The notes under the pieces were generated by a model. That model did not search any database. It was not told the DNA's origin and saw nothing but the letters and a program-made list of their open reading frames with translations. Positions 9,206-17,249 of a DNA stretch of 64,000 nt are shown here, piece after piece. This stretch comes from Gimesia aquarii. GTDB lineage: Bacteria; Planctomycetota; Planctomycetia; Planctomycetales; Planctomycetaceae. Every line of letters starts with the position of its first letter. The stretch's first letter is position 1. Location of the stretch: contig NZ_CP037422.1 in assembly GCF_007748175.1 (NCBI RefSeq), forward strand, positions 2,315,231 to 2,379,230. The letters run 5' to 3'. A program made the translations under genes and the position numbers.

Positions 9206-11365
9206 CTATTTTATCAATCCTGTAGGAACACTCCGTGAATCATCAGCTTGTATCCTGCCATAATTATCAAATGCAGTTAATTTGCCAGGTTGCGCAATTA
9301 ATAATCGTCCACCAACCATAACCAGATTGCCACCTGATTCACCATGAATTGACCCCAAGGCAATTTTTTGGGTTAGAAATCCTTGTTCTGCATCAACCAC
9401 AAGAATCTCTTCCCTTAAAGGCCAATATACATATTTTCCTGCCAATATTCCTCGCCCATATCCAAACCCTTCAGGGTCTTGATAACCGACTTTCCAGCTA
9501 ACAGTTCCCGTTCTTTTGTTTAAACCGAATAACTGATTGCCGCTCACATACAAGGTTGATTGATTCACGCCCAGTAAATCGCGGATTGGTTCAGGAAATT
9601 CTCGCTCCCAAAGTAACAAACCAGAATCAGCATCAAAGGCCATCAACAGAGAGGAATCTTGAGGTGCCGCGTATAAAATTCCTCGATCATACAAACAAGG
9701 AACTATTCCGGTTTTCATGTGATCGCTTAATTCAGTATGCGTAGATTCTTCTTGTGTCGGATAGGTTACAACCCAGTTGATCTTGCCATCATCTGAATCT
9801 AGTGAAGCAATCGCTCCCATATCTGTTGAAAGGTAAAGTTGACCTTCCGCGAGTGTCAGCAGCAAGTGGCTGATATAATTCACTCCCTCTTCAATGTTTC
9901 TTAACGCCATACAAACTTTTTGATTCCAGATTAACTCCCCTGTTTCAGTCGAAAAACAGGCTACGTTCGTTTGTACTTGAGGAAATCCACGATGCAACAC
10001 GACAAACAACTTGCTGCCTGAAATGACAGGTGTCCCTTCGAAAGACCAGATAAAATTCTGTTCGCGCAATTGCGAAGAGGAAATTTTCCAAAGCAATTTC
10101 CCTTGCCCCTGGTCAAGATCGAGGCAGACTAAATCTGAAAAGAGACCTAATCGTTCATCTTTCGCAACAGAAGTCACCGGAGGTCCCATCCGTGCATAGA
10201 GCCGGCCTTCGGAAATTGTCATAGTGAAACGAGGCACACCCACCACGGGACGAAATGGCTTCCTGAAAAAGCCTCCTAACACAGAGGGATAAATAACAGG
10301 ACTGGCATTTTGATCCGTAGACCAGGCGGGTAGTCCACTCTTCCAGTTCAATGCATAAATCCGTTCGGCGTCATTGAAAAAAACATGATCGCGGTGCACA
10401 ACCGGAAAGATTCCGGGAGCAACTGCCTGTTTAAATGCTGGTTTACGAGTAAACTCTTGATTTCCAGTTCTCGGAATCCGAAAAGACCACGCGACAGCAC
10501 CCACATCTACTTTTTTTTCTGCACGATAATTTCGAGTCTGGTGACCGGCAAACGTCAGCATTTCTGTCGTAGAATCCGGCAGAGAAACCAATGCTCGGTT
10601 TGAGAGAATGTCAGAGAGCAACGCAACAAAATTTCCCCCTTTCCCGGCAAGAGATCCTGCAGCCTGTGGGTAACGTTTACGAAACACATTCAACTCAAAT
10701 TCCGCGCGTTTGAAATTGCCCTCAAAAAAACTGACCAGAATTAATCGAGCCAAAATTTCAGGCACTGATAAATCAGTATCGGGATACAGAAACACGCCTG
10801 GATTTGAACCCTGTTTTTCGGCATTAGAAACCGGGATCAACTTTCTCCAATGGGCGCGTGCCTGCGAAAGATCCCCCCGTTCCCAGGAGATATTACCCAG
10901 GCGATATAAAGCATCATCACCATAACTGCTCATTAGCGCCTGTTCGACAATATTCAGGAGCGGCTTTTGGGACGATTCTGCAATTGCTTCTTCCCACCAG
11001 CGCTTCGCACGAGGATCTACTTTTTCACGATAGATGGCAATCGCCTCAGGCGGAAACTGAGAAAGGAAAATCTGACAATACTCTGAGACCCGCACATAAC
11101 GACCCGTCGATTCCGGGTAAAGCGAGTTACCATATTCATCAGATATCTGACGTAAAGTGTTGACAGCATCTTCCCACTGTTGCGAAGCTAAATAATCACG
11201 AACAGAACCCATTTTTTTGAGAACTGCATTATTCACGTCTAATGAGACAGACTCGCGAAATTTTGGTGGATTGGTTACCCGTTCCTGTTGAGCAAAACTG
11301 ATCTCAGTTGAGAGACTCAGGGTTCCCAACATGATCAGAGCGATGGAACCGCGTAGCCTATGCAT
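9206..11365 (-). CDS. Exported PQQ-type beta-propeller protein
   Basis: Protein of 719 residues with a signal peptide (core about 7-25, ending at SFAQ). An N-terminal helical region (about 45-230) includes a TPR-like ERGDLSQARAHW stretch. A single PQQ-like beta-propeller follows, with blade motifs such as GLPAWSTD, GKLLWKI, GELIWNQ, GKINWVV, GLLLWERE and GTVSWKV. Classical quinoprotein dehydrogenase catalytic residues are not apparent. It resembles the N-terminal half of the 1520-residue protein encoded at 2998-7560 and is probably a paralogue. A GAGG ribosome-binding site precedes the ATG. The role is unknown; the neighbours point to the envelope and redox chemistry. Confidence 0.82.
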   Translation of the reverse strand: MHRLRGSIALIMLGTLSLSTEISFAQQERVTNPPKFRESVSLDVNNAVLKKMGSVRDYLASQQWEDAVNTLRQISDEYGNSLYPESTGRYVRVSEYCQIFLSQFPPEAIAIYREKVDPRAKRWWEEAIAESSQKPLLNIVEQALMSSYGDDALYRLGNISWERGDLSQARAHWRKLIPVSNAEKQGSNPGVFLYPDTDLSVPEILARLILVSFFEGNFKRAEFELNVFRKRYPQAAGSLAGKGGNFVALLSDILSNRALVSLPDSTTEMLTFAGHQTRNYRAEKKVDVGAVAWSFRIPRTGNQEFTRKPAFKQAVAPGIFPVVHRDHVFFNDAERIYALNWKSGLPAWSTDQNASPVIYPSVLGGFFRKPFRPVVGVPRFTMTISEGRLYARMGPPVTSVAKDERLGLFSDLVCLDLDQGQGKLLWKISSSQLREQNFIWSFEGTPVISGSKLFVVLHRGFPQVQTNVACFSTETGELIWNQKVCMALRNIEEGVNYISHLLLTLAEGQLYLSTDMGAIASLDSDDGKINWVVTYPTQEESTHTELSDHMKTGIVPCLYDRGILYAAPQDSSLLMAFDADSGLLLWEREFPEPIRDLLGVNQSTLYVSGNQLFGLNKRTGTVSWKVGYQDPEGFGYGRGILAGKYVYWPLREEILVVDAEQGFLTQKIALGSIHGESGGNLVMVGGRLLIAQPGKLTAFDNYGRIQADDSRSVPTGLIK

Positions 11366-11403
11366 GGTTTTGGCAACCTCAACATTATCAGCAGATTGAC
11401 ACT

Positions 11404-11432
11404 AAAAAGGACACGCCTTAGTAGACGTGTCC
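11404..11432 (-). terminator. Intrinsic terminator after the cupredoxin-like gene
   Basis: Ten-base arms at 11409-11418 and 11423-11432 enclose a four-base loop. The stem is complete on the minus strand with one G-U pair and is followed by TTTTT. It lies just after the cupredoxin-like stop at 11466, so at least part of transcription from that gene should end before the propeller gene. Confidence 0.8.
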
Positions 11433-11465
11433 CTAATTTGAAATCTCGTAGACAAATAAGATCCG

Positions 11466-12239
11466 TTATTTAAACTTAGCAGGACTGATTTTAATCTGTC
11501 CTAAATCAATCGTTTCTCCCGGTTTGATATCAACCGTAAATTTTCGTTCAACATAACCGACTTTTTCATGCCAGATACGAAAATCATTTTTCCCTTCGGG
11601 AAGATTTTCAATCGTAAATTTTCCATCTTTGTCAGACACAACCGCATAAGGGTGATCAACAACAAACCAGTAAGCGGTCATCCAGGGATGAATATCACAC
11701 TTAACCTGCATCGGTAGAATTTCAGGAATGACGTTGGCAACATCTTTTCCGGTACGATCATTGGGGGCCAGAATAAAATTCACGGCTTGATTCTTAATCG
11801 GATAGGTATGCGTGTTGTGTGCTACACCGTCATCTGACTTCACGTTTACCACCTGGTCGGTCCGCACGATCAAGGCATGTGGGGCAAAGGTACATCCCTT
11901 TTGGTCAAAAACCACTTTCTTTTCTTTGGAAGACTTCAGATCGGGATGAATTTTCTTTGCCCGTCTCATATACATGAAAACATTTTGAATCCCTTTGTTC
12001 TCTGGATTCACTACCAGATCGTTATTTAAATGCTCCATACTCGCACAGACCGCTGCGTCTTTCACAGCAGGATCTCCCTTTTTCCGTTGAACTGTCGGTT
12101 TCGGCACGGGACCATCAAATACGAATTGCCCTGTTACCGATCCCCAACCAGCTGCAGAAACGTTTGCTGGTGCAAGAAAGCTTGTAATCGAAACCAAAAG
12201 AACGCCAATAATTATTTGGCTAAAATTCATTTTTTGCAT
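11466..12239 (-). CDS. Exported cupredoxin-like protein with carboxypeptidase-regulatory-like domain
   Basis: Secreted protein of 257 residues with a signal peptide (about 1-29, ending VSAA). The central part is cupredoxin-like. A possible copper-site His is in GVAHNTHTYP, and the typical C-terminal cluster appears as VKCDIHPWM (Cys, His, Met). After it comes a small beta-sandwich (SDKDGKFTIENLPEGK) of the carboxypeptidase-regulatory or rhamnogalacturonate-lyase-like kind. Such proteins are often called methylamine-utilisation or plastocyanin-like and may carry electrons or store copper. A GAGG site precedes the ATG at 12239; an alternative ATG lies three codons in. It is first in the minus-strand run of exported redox proteins. 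Confidence 0.75.
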   Translation of the reverse strand: MQKMNFSQIIIGVLLVSITSFLAPANVSAAGWGSVTGQFVFDGPVPKPTVQRKKGDPAVKDAAVCASMEHLNNDLVVNPENKGIQNVFMYMRRAKKIHPDLKSSKEKKVVFDQKGCTFAPHALIVRTDQVVNVKSDDGVAHNTHTYPIKNQAVNFILAPNDRTGKDVANVIPEILPMQVKCDIHPWMTAYWFVVDHPYAVVSDKDGKFTIENLPEGKNDFRIWHEKVGYVERKFTVDIKPGETIDLGQIKISPAKFK

Positions 12240-12553
12240 AATCTAAATACCTCGTTTATTTAAATATTGATTGGATTGACTATTGTGGAGGTAGGTGCAC
12301 GGAATCTGCATTCTTAAATAATCCGTACTGTAGGTGGGTTATAAGTTGGGTATGATCTGTATGCTCTACAAACCACCTGCACTCTGTGAGATATTCTCTA
12401 CCTTCAGGATGACAGAATAAAGACCCAAAATCAAGCATTTATGAAATAGGATTACTGCAATTTCCCGGATCTTTGAAGGAACTAAAGACTATATAAGCTG
12501 GTCTTTATGTTTGAATTAGCCCATTTTCAATGAATCATGCACGTGTTGTAATA
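12240..12553. other. Spacer between lpxK and the cupredoxin-like gene
   Basis: This 314-base region lies after lpxK and before the cupredoxin-like gene, both on the minus strand. It holds an imperfect inverted repeat (GTAGGTGG at 12330-12337 with CCACCTGC at 12373-12380, one G-U pair) but no T-run. The promoter of the cupredoxin-like gene should lie here, but I cannot place it convincingly. Confidence 0.35.
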
Positions 12554-13612
12554 TCAACAGGAGGACACTTGATTTGCAAGATTCTGCAGGATCTCTTGAA
12601 AGGCTTCGCGACCTACTGTGATTTCGACTCCTATTTCGACAGCCCAGACTGGTACTCCAGCCAACTTGTGTTCACTGATTTTTACAAGGTCTTTGCATGT
12701 CGTCAGGATCAGATCTGCTGAAGCAGCCGTAGCGTGAGTTCCGATTGTATTTAGCTCTGCTTGGGAATAGTGGTGATGATCGGGGAATACCTTCATTCGG
12801 GCAACCTGAAAACCAGCGCGTTTCAAAGTCTGCTTAAAGCCCTCAGGGTTTCCGATTGCACAGAATGAGACTACTGTTTTGCTCGCTACAGATTCCAGTA
12901 ATTGTGTTTCTCCATGCGCATTCACTAAATACTGCGGCCGAAACTCAGCATGCACAATCAAATTGCAAGGAACCTGTTTCTCAATTTCACTTGTCAAGTT
13001 CTCCAGTTCTGCTTGCGAACATTGATCAGTACGCGTGAGAATCACTAAATCCGCCCGCTTTAACGCCGACTTTGGTTCGCGCAACAAACCACGTGGTAAT
13101 AAATAACCATGTCCCCACGGACAAAGGGAATCGATCAAAACAATATTCAGATTTCTCGCAATTTTACGGTGCTGAAATCCATCGTCTAAAATCATTAGTT
13201 GCGCGCCTGCTTCAACGGCTTTCACAGCGGAAGCAAGCCGATTCGGGTTTTGATAATGTGGAACTCCGGGACAAAGACGATCTAGTAATAATTTTTCATC
13301 GTTTACCTCGCCAGGCAAAGAACGATACCCGCGGCTCAATAGAGCCACATTGATATTCTGTTTTTGAAACCATTGAGTCAGATACGCAACTAACGGCGTC
13401 TTACCTGTACCTCCCGTTGTAAGATTCCCTAAACTGATCACGGGAACGGCCACGTCCTTTACTGAACGCCAATGTCTATCGAACATCCAATTTCGAATCA
13501 AAACGGTAATGTAGTAAGGTAAACTTAAAAGCCAGAGGCAGGGTTTGAGAATTTGGGCTCTCAAGTCCGTTTTTTGGCCTGAGATGATTCTCAAATATTC
13601 CACTTCGTTCAC
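12554..13612 (-). CDS. lpxK: Tetraacyldisaccharide 4'-kinase (lipid A synthesis)
   Basis: Inner-membrane kinase that phosphorylates the 4' position of the tetraacyldisaccharide 1-phosphate precursor to give lipid IVA. The protein is 352 residues, typical for LpxK. It has an N-terminal membrane-associated helix (about 25-43) and a P-loop GNLTTGGTGKTP (62-73, Lys71). The family motifs LSRGY, LDDGFQHRKI and the C-terminal FPDHHHYS are present. The start codon is GTG. No lipid A gene is adjacent; lpxB lies at 58 kb. Together they indicate a Gram-negative-type outer membrane. Confidence 0.95.
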   Translation of the reverse strand: MNEVEYLRIISGQKTDLRAQILKPCLWLLSLPYYITVLIRNWMFDRHWRSVKDVAVPVISLGNLTTGGTGKTPLVAYLTQWFQKQNINVALLSRGYRSLPGEVNDEKLLLDRLCPGVPHYQNPNRLASAVKAVEAGAQLMILDDGFQHRKIARNLNIVLIDSLCPWGHGYLLPRGLLREPKSALKRADLVILTRTDQCSQAELENLTSEIEKQVPCNLIVHAEFRPQYLVNAHGETQLLESVASKTVVSFCAIGNPEGFKQTLKRAGFQVARMKVFPDHHHYSQAELNTIGTHATAASADLILTTCKDLVKISEHKLAGVPVWAVEIGVEITVGREAFQEILQNLANQVSSC

Positions 13613-13673
13613 GAATCGGCCTGCTTCAATTCTCGACAGGGTGAAATGATGTGGGCGGTGTTAACATAAAAAA

Positions 13674-13849
13674 CACGCCCTGTTCAGAACATGATAGCTG
13701 AGTGCAATCAATCTGGCTAATCAATAGCCAGTATTCACATCTCAAAAAACTAGCACGATCAAAACAGGGCGTGGGTGCTGTGGAACGAATCGAAACCAGT
13801 TAGAGCATTCGCAGCCTGTATTCGGGCATTACAGGGTCGAAAGGCTCTA
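13674..13849 (-). terminator. Highly structured 3' region with terminator-like end
   Basis: Two structures lie downstream of the exported-protein gene that ends at 13877. The first has outer arms TAGAGC/GCTCTA (13801-13806, 13844-13849) and an inner stem CCTGTA/TACAGG (13815-13820, 13830-13835), with eight-base internal loops on both sides. The second has perfect 11-base arms (13674-13684 and 13763-13773) enclosing 78 bases with an inner CTGGCT/AGCCAG stem. On the minus strand its 3' arm runs directly into TTTTTT. The end is terminator-like; the size is unusual, so a structured RNA is also possible. Confidence 0.55.
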
Positions 13850-13876
13850 AAATGCTACAAGCAAGTGTGATCAGCA

Positions 13877-14650
13877 CTATTTATAATTCTTCTTATATTT
13901 CTTGTAACTCAGTTCAACGATTCGTCCCATAATCAAACGGACTCGTCGAGTTTGCGGAACGTCTCCGGTCTCAGGAAAAATTGCGTAAACCTGATAAACA
14001 TGTTGCACTCCGGGAATTAAAGGTCGTTTTGTAACAAACTCCCAGATGTCATCGTTTTCAGGATCACGGTAACCAATCATCTCGTCGCGTTGAACATTCA
14101 GCGCAACAACTCGAATATCCGTCGCACCAGGTGCATAGATATCCAAACCCGCTTGACGGGGATGGCTATCTGGTCCCTCTACAGGCATCATACGGGTTGG
14201 ACGAGAATACGCGGTCCCCATCGTCCCGGGATAATGCAAAATAGTGGGATGGATCTGGATCCCTCGTCTCGCTAATGGCGGCGGTACGACACCACCGGCT
14301 GGCATCCCATAAGGACCAGCAATACCACTTCCAGCCTGGCACGACTGGCAACTACTGCGCGAATTGTATCCCATTCCACCATAGATGGCTCCTTGATAAT
14401 AGTAATCTGCTATTGCCCCGACACCATAGACGGAATCCAGGCATCCAGATTTACATTTGTGTTTATGTTTATGGCCGAGTTTCCAGGGACTACAACATTT
14501 CCCTGAACCAAAAAGTTTCATGCCTCGATGTTTACAATGGCCTGAATTACATTTATGCCCCGCTTCTAACGGGCTTGCCATTGACATCCAGGCCATTCCC
14601 AGAACCAACAGTCCGGTAAGACCTGCCTTGGCAGTTTTTATTTTTATCAT
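13877..14650 (-). CDS. Exported Cys/His-rich protein of unknown function
   Basis: Protein of 257 residues with an N-terminal signal segment (about 8-31, ending SPLEAG). Right after it is a Cys/His/Lys-rich stretch with GHKCNSGHCKHRG, GKCCSPW and GHKHKHKCKSGC, which could bind a metal or make disulfides. The middle is Gly/Pro-rich with two more Cys (SCQSCQ). The last 90 residues look like a small beta domain (DIRVVALNVQRDEMIGYRD; PLIPGVQHVYQVYAI). I do not recognise the family. The gene stands alone on the minus strand, opposite the DUF1573 gene, and is followed by the structured region at 13674-13849. Confidence 0.7.
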   Translation of the reverse strand: MIKIKTAKAGLTGLLVLGMAWMSMASPLEAGHKCNSGHCKHRGMKLFGSGKCCSPWKLGHKHKHKCKSGCLDSVYGVGAIADYYYQGAIYGGMGYNSRSSCQSCQAGSGIAGPYGMPAGGVVPPPLARRGIQIHPTILHYPGTMGTAYSRPTRMMPVEGPDSHPRQAGLDIYAPGATDIRVVALNVQRDEMIGYRDPENDDIWEFVTKRPLIPGVQHVYQVYAIFPETGDVPQTRRVRLIMGRIVELSYKKYKKNYK

Positions 14651-15609
14651 CTTAACCTAATGCTCCCTGTTTCAATGAGACCGAACTGAAGTTCTTAATG
14701 CTCACTGTAAGCACAGTGATGTTTCTCATAATCATTAACGCAAAATCAAAACTCTTTAGATATTGTATGAAACGCACCAGTTGACTCATGCAATAAAAAT
14801 CAGACTGGCTTGATATCGAGAGACATCCCATCTCCCTAATCATTCAATTGCTGTATTTGCCAGAGTGGCTTGTTACGAAGCACACTCTAATTCCAAGCGT
14901 ATCACTTCGGGAAAATGGTGCGGGAATGAAATTGAAGAAAGTCGATTCTTTTTGATTTGAGATGCATTCTTTTAGGAGTCCTTCCGAACTGGTAAAAGAT
15001 CCACTTCAATCAATTTAGATAAACCTGTCAAAATATGTCATTTCAAACTGAAAAGACACAACGATTGAATCAATCTTCACTAGTTTTGATGGTAAATCCA
15101 TATGCAATCACTATTCACCCAAAACCAGTTATGGAAACTATTTGTGACATTCCTAACATACCCCTGAAAGGACCTGAATCGAGTCGGATTAGTCCGCTTA
15201 GTCCGGTGAGCACTAGCAGTTTGGAAGAGAAACAGACAACATTGACAATTCACCGTATGGCAACTAAATTGCCATCTCCAAAGTGTCGATGCCGACTGAT
15301 GTATTTGTCACACACTCTGATATCTTCGTGATCTGAAGATCAAATTTGATATCGGACACGTAAACTTACTATAATAGAGCTTTGATAAACTCTTAAAGCT
15401 TCTGATTTTCAGAAAATGTCCAAAAGTTTGTATAAGCCTGATTATATAACGTAGTGTGAAACGTCTCTGTGAATGGATTCTGCACTATTGATGAAAGAGT
15501 GAAGTGCTGAAAGTCGGTTAATTTTCCTACCTACTAAAAGAGCTCTCAGCATCTCAAACTTATTCATACATCAAAGTTAATTCTTTTTTTGCAGAAATGA
15601 GATTCAACC
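14651..15609. other. Long divergent spacer
   Basis: This 959-base region separates two divergent exported-protein genes. It holds a hairpin at 14862-14888 (AGAGTGGCTT pairing with AAGCaCACTCT, one bulged A) and a duplicated TTAGTCCG near 15190. A good promoter for the DUF1573 gene lies at 15346-15375. An open frame at 15035-15331 shows no protein-like features. I see no RNA gene. Confidence 0.5.
15346..15375 (+). promoter_or_regulatory. Sigma-70-type promoter for the DUF1573 gene
   Basis: TTGATA at 15346-15351 and a perfect TATAAT at 15370-15375 are separated by 18 bases. Transcription from about 15382 would leave a leader of some 228 bases before the ATG at 15610. The match is close to consensus, but use in vivo is inferred. 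Confidence 0.55.
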
Positions 15610-16623
15610 ATGTTTATAAAGAGTAGTTTCCGATTTGGTATTCTGGGTTTGATTTTGTTTGTGTTGAGCGGCTCAACTTCCTATGGCCAGGAATGGGCTA
15701 AGAAGTTGTTCAACAAGGACAAAATCGACTTCGGTGTCATTGCCCGTGGCTCTGATGCGGAATACCGTCTGAAAATTAAAAATAACCTCGAAAACACTGT
15801 CCATATTTCGAATGTACGTACGACGTGCGGTTGCTCTGCCGCAGAACCTTCCAAAAGCACTCTGGCAAGTGGAGAAGAAGGTTATATCGCAGTCAAAATG
15901 AATACGACACGCTTTCAAAGGCGTAAAGATTCAAACGTCATCATCACCCTTGATGCTCCGCAGTATGCTGAAGTTCGGATTCCGATTACAGCCTATATCC
16001 GTACCGACGTCGTATTTACTCCCGGTGCTGCTAACTTTGGTTCAGTGGAAGTCGGAAAAGGAGCAGAGACAACAGTTGGGTTAGCCTATGCTGGCCGTGA
16101 TGACTGGGCTATTACCGGCATCGAATCTAAAAATCCTTCGGTCACAGCCAAAGCCGTCGAGACCGCCCGTGGCGGTGGACGCGTGAATTATAACGTGATG
16201 CTGAAGCTTGCTCCGGGGACGCCACTCGGACCAATCCGAGAGCAGCTCATTCTCAAAACGAATGATGTGAATTTCAAAACAGTCCCTTTGCTGGTTGAAG
16301 CAAAAGTGGAACCAGATATTACCATCACTCCCCAGGTCGTTTCACTGGGTATGATGGTTCCCGGTCAGGAAAAAACTGTGAATGTTGTGATCAGGGGTAA
16401 AAAGCCTTTCGAAATCAATAAAATTGAATGTGAATCAGATGATGAAGCATTCAAAATTCGCATGCCCAAAGCAGCCCAGCCGGTTCACGTTTTACCATTG
16501 ACAATTACTCCGCCGAATAAACCCGGAAATTATTCAGAAGAGTTTACTGTCACAATCGCTGGACGTAATACACCGATTACATTTAAAGCGTATGGTAAAA
16601 TTTCGGATACGAAAACGAACTGA
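15610..16623 (+). CDS. Exported DUF1573-family protein
   Basis: Protein of 337 residues with a signal peptide (about 1-26, ending TSYGQ). It contains Ig-like beta-sandwich repeats of the DUF1573 type. The first repeat has the family signature: FGVIARGSDAEYRLKIKN, then VRTTCGCSAAEPSK with its conserved Cys pair, and an xGEEGYIAVKMNT strand. At least two more sandwiches follow (VVFTPGAANFGSVEVGKG; ITITPQVVSLGMMVPGQ). Such proteins are abundant in planctomycetes and Bacteroidetes and are thought to be structural or adhesive in the envelope; no reaction is known. It is monocistronic, with its own promoter and a strong terminator. Confidence 0.85.
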   Translation: MFIKSSFRFGILGLILFVLSGSTSYGQEWAKKLFNKDKIDFGVIARGSDAEYRLKIKNNLENTVHISNVRTTCGCSAAEPSKSTLASGEEGYIAVKMNTTRFQRRKDSNVIITLDAPQYAEVRIPITAYIRTDVVFTPGAANFGSVEVGKGAETTVGLAYAGRDDWAITGIESKNPSVTAKAVETARGGGRVNYNVMLKLAPGTPLGPIREQLILKTNDVNFKTVPLLVEAKVEPDITITPQVVSLGMMVPGQEKTVNVVIRGKKPFEINKIECESDDEAFKIRMPKAAQPVHVLPLTITPPNKPGNYSEEFTVTIAGRNTPITFKAYGKISDTKTN

Positions 16624-16650
16624 TTCCTACATCAGTTCTTCATTGCGAGA

Positions 16651-16680
16651 AAAAAGGGTACTCAATAGAGTACCCTTTTT
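16651..16680. terminator. Bidirectional intrinsic terminator
   Basis: Perfect 13-base arms (AAAAAGGGTACTC and its complement, 16651-16663 and 16668-16680) enclose a four-base loop. A T-run lies on each strand. It sits between the convergent DUF1573 and CbiX-like genes and can serve both. Confidence 0.92.
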
Positions 16681-16693
16681 TATTTAATCATTC

Positions 16694-17098
16694 TCATTCA
16701 GGACGATCGCTTTCGGGCTCATTCAACCGGTCCACCACAATTTCCAGCATCAATGGATGTAAGCCCAAATGGGAACAGAGCCGAAATTTGATGCCTGGAT
16801 ATTTAGCAGTAAACTCCTCGCGATACTGCTCTAAATCGTTCTGTACATGCACTCCTGCCGACAAAAAATAAGGTAACATTAGGACCTCATCTACTCCAGC
16901 CGCCACACACTGTGCCGCACCATCTGGGATCGTTGGTGTTGTTAACTCAAGATAGGCAATCTTGATCACCGGAAATTGTTCCCGTTCGCGCAACATTTCA
17001 GCCAGTTTCACGAGATCCTGATTGGCAGCAGCACGACGACTGCCATGTGCAATCAGGAGAACCGCCTTCGTTCTTGCATCAGACATAGATTCAACCAT
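16694..17098 (-). CDS. CbiX/SirB-type sirohydrochlorin chelatase (short form)
   Basis: Cytoplasmic class II chelatase of 134 residues, the size of single-domain CbiX-small proteins. These insert cobalt or iron into sirohydrochlorin for cobalamin or siroheme. The N-terminus has LLIAHGSRR with the catalytic His, followed by VKIAYLELTTPTIPDG. The conserved MLPYFLSAGVHVQNDL carries the second family His, and LCSHLGLHPLM is near the end. No other tetrapyrrole gene is nearby, so the metal and pathway cannot be assigned. A second possible start lies four codons downstream at 17086; neither has a clear ribosome-binding site. Confidence 0.85.
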   Translation of the reverse strand: MVESMSDARTKAVLLIAHGSRRAAANQDLVKLAEMLREREQFPVIKIAYLELTTPTIPDGAAQCVAAGVDEVLMLPYFLSAGVHVQNDLEQYREEFTAKYPGIKFRLCSHLGLHPLMLEIVVDRLNEPESDRPE

Positions 17099-17249
17099 AA
17101 TAGAGATAACAATAATACAATTACTGAATGATCGATGAGATTATAGACTTCTCACTCTTCTTGGACACTGTACAACTTAAATTCTGTAAATCCATGAGCA
17201 ACGACATCATTCAACGGTCTCAAATTCATCTCTATATCGAGTAGCAATC

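Noticed and set aside
15035-15331. Open frame of 98 codons in the spacer before the DUF1573 gene
   Set aside because: No ribosome-binding site, low-complexity Ser/Pro content and no recognisable fold.
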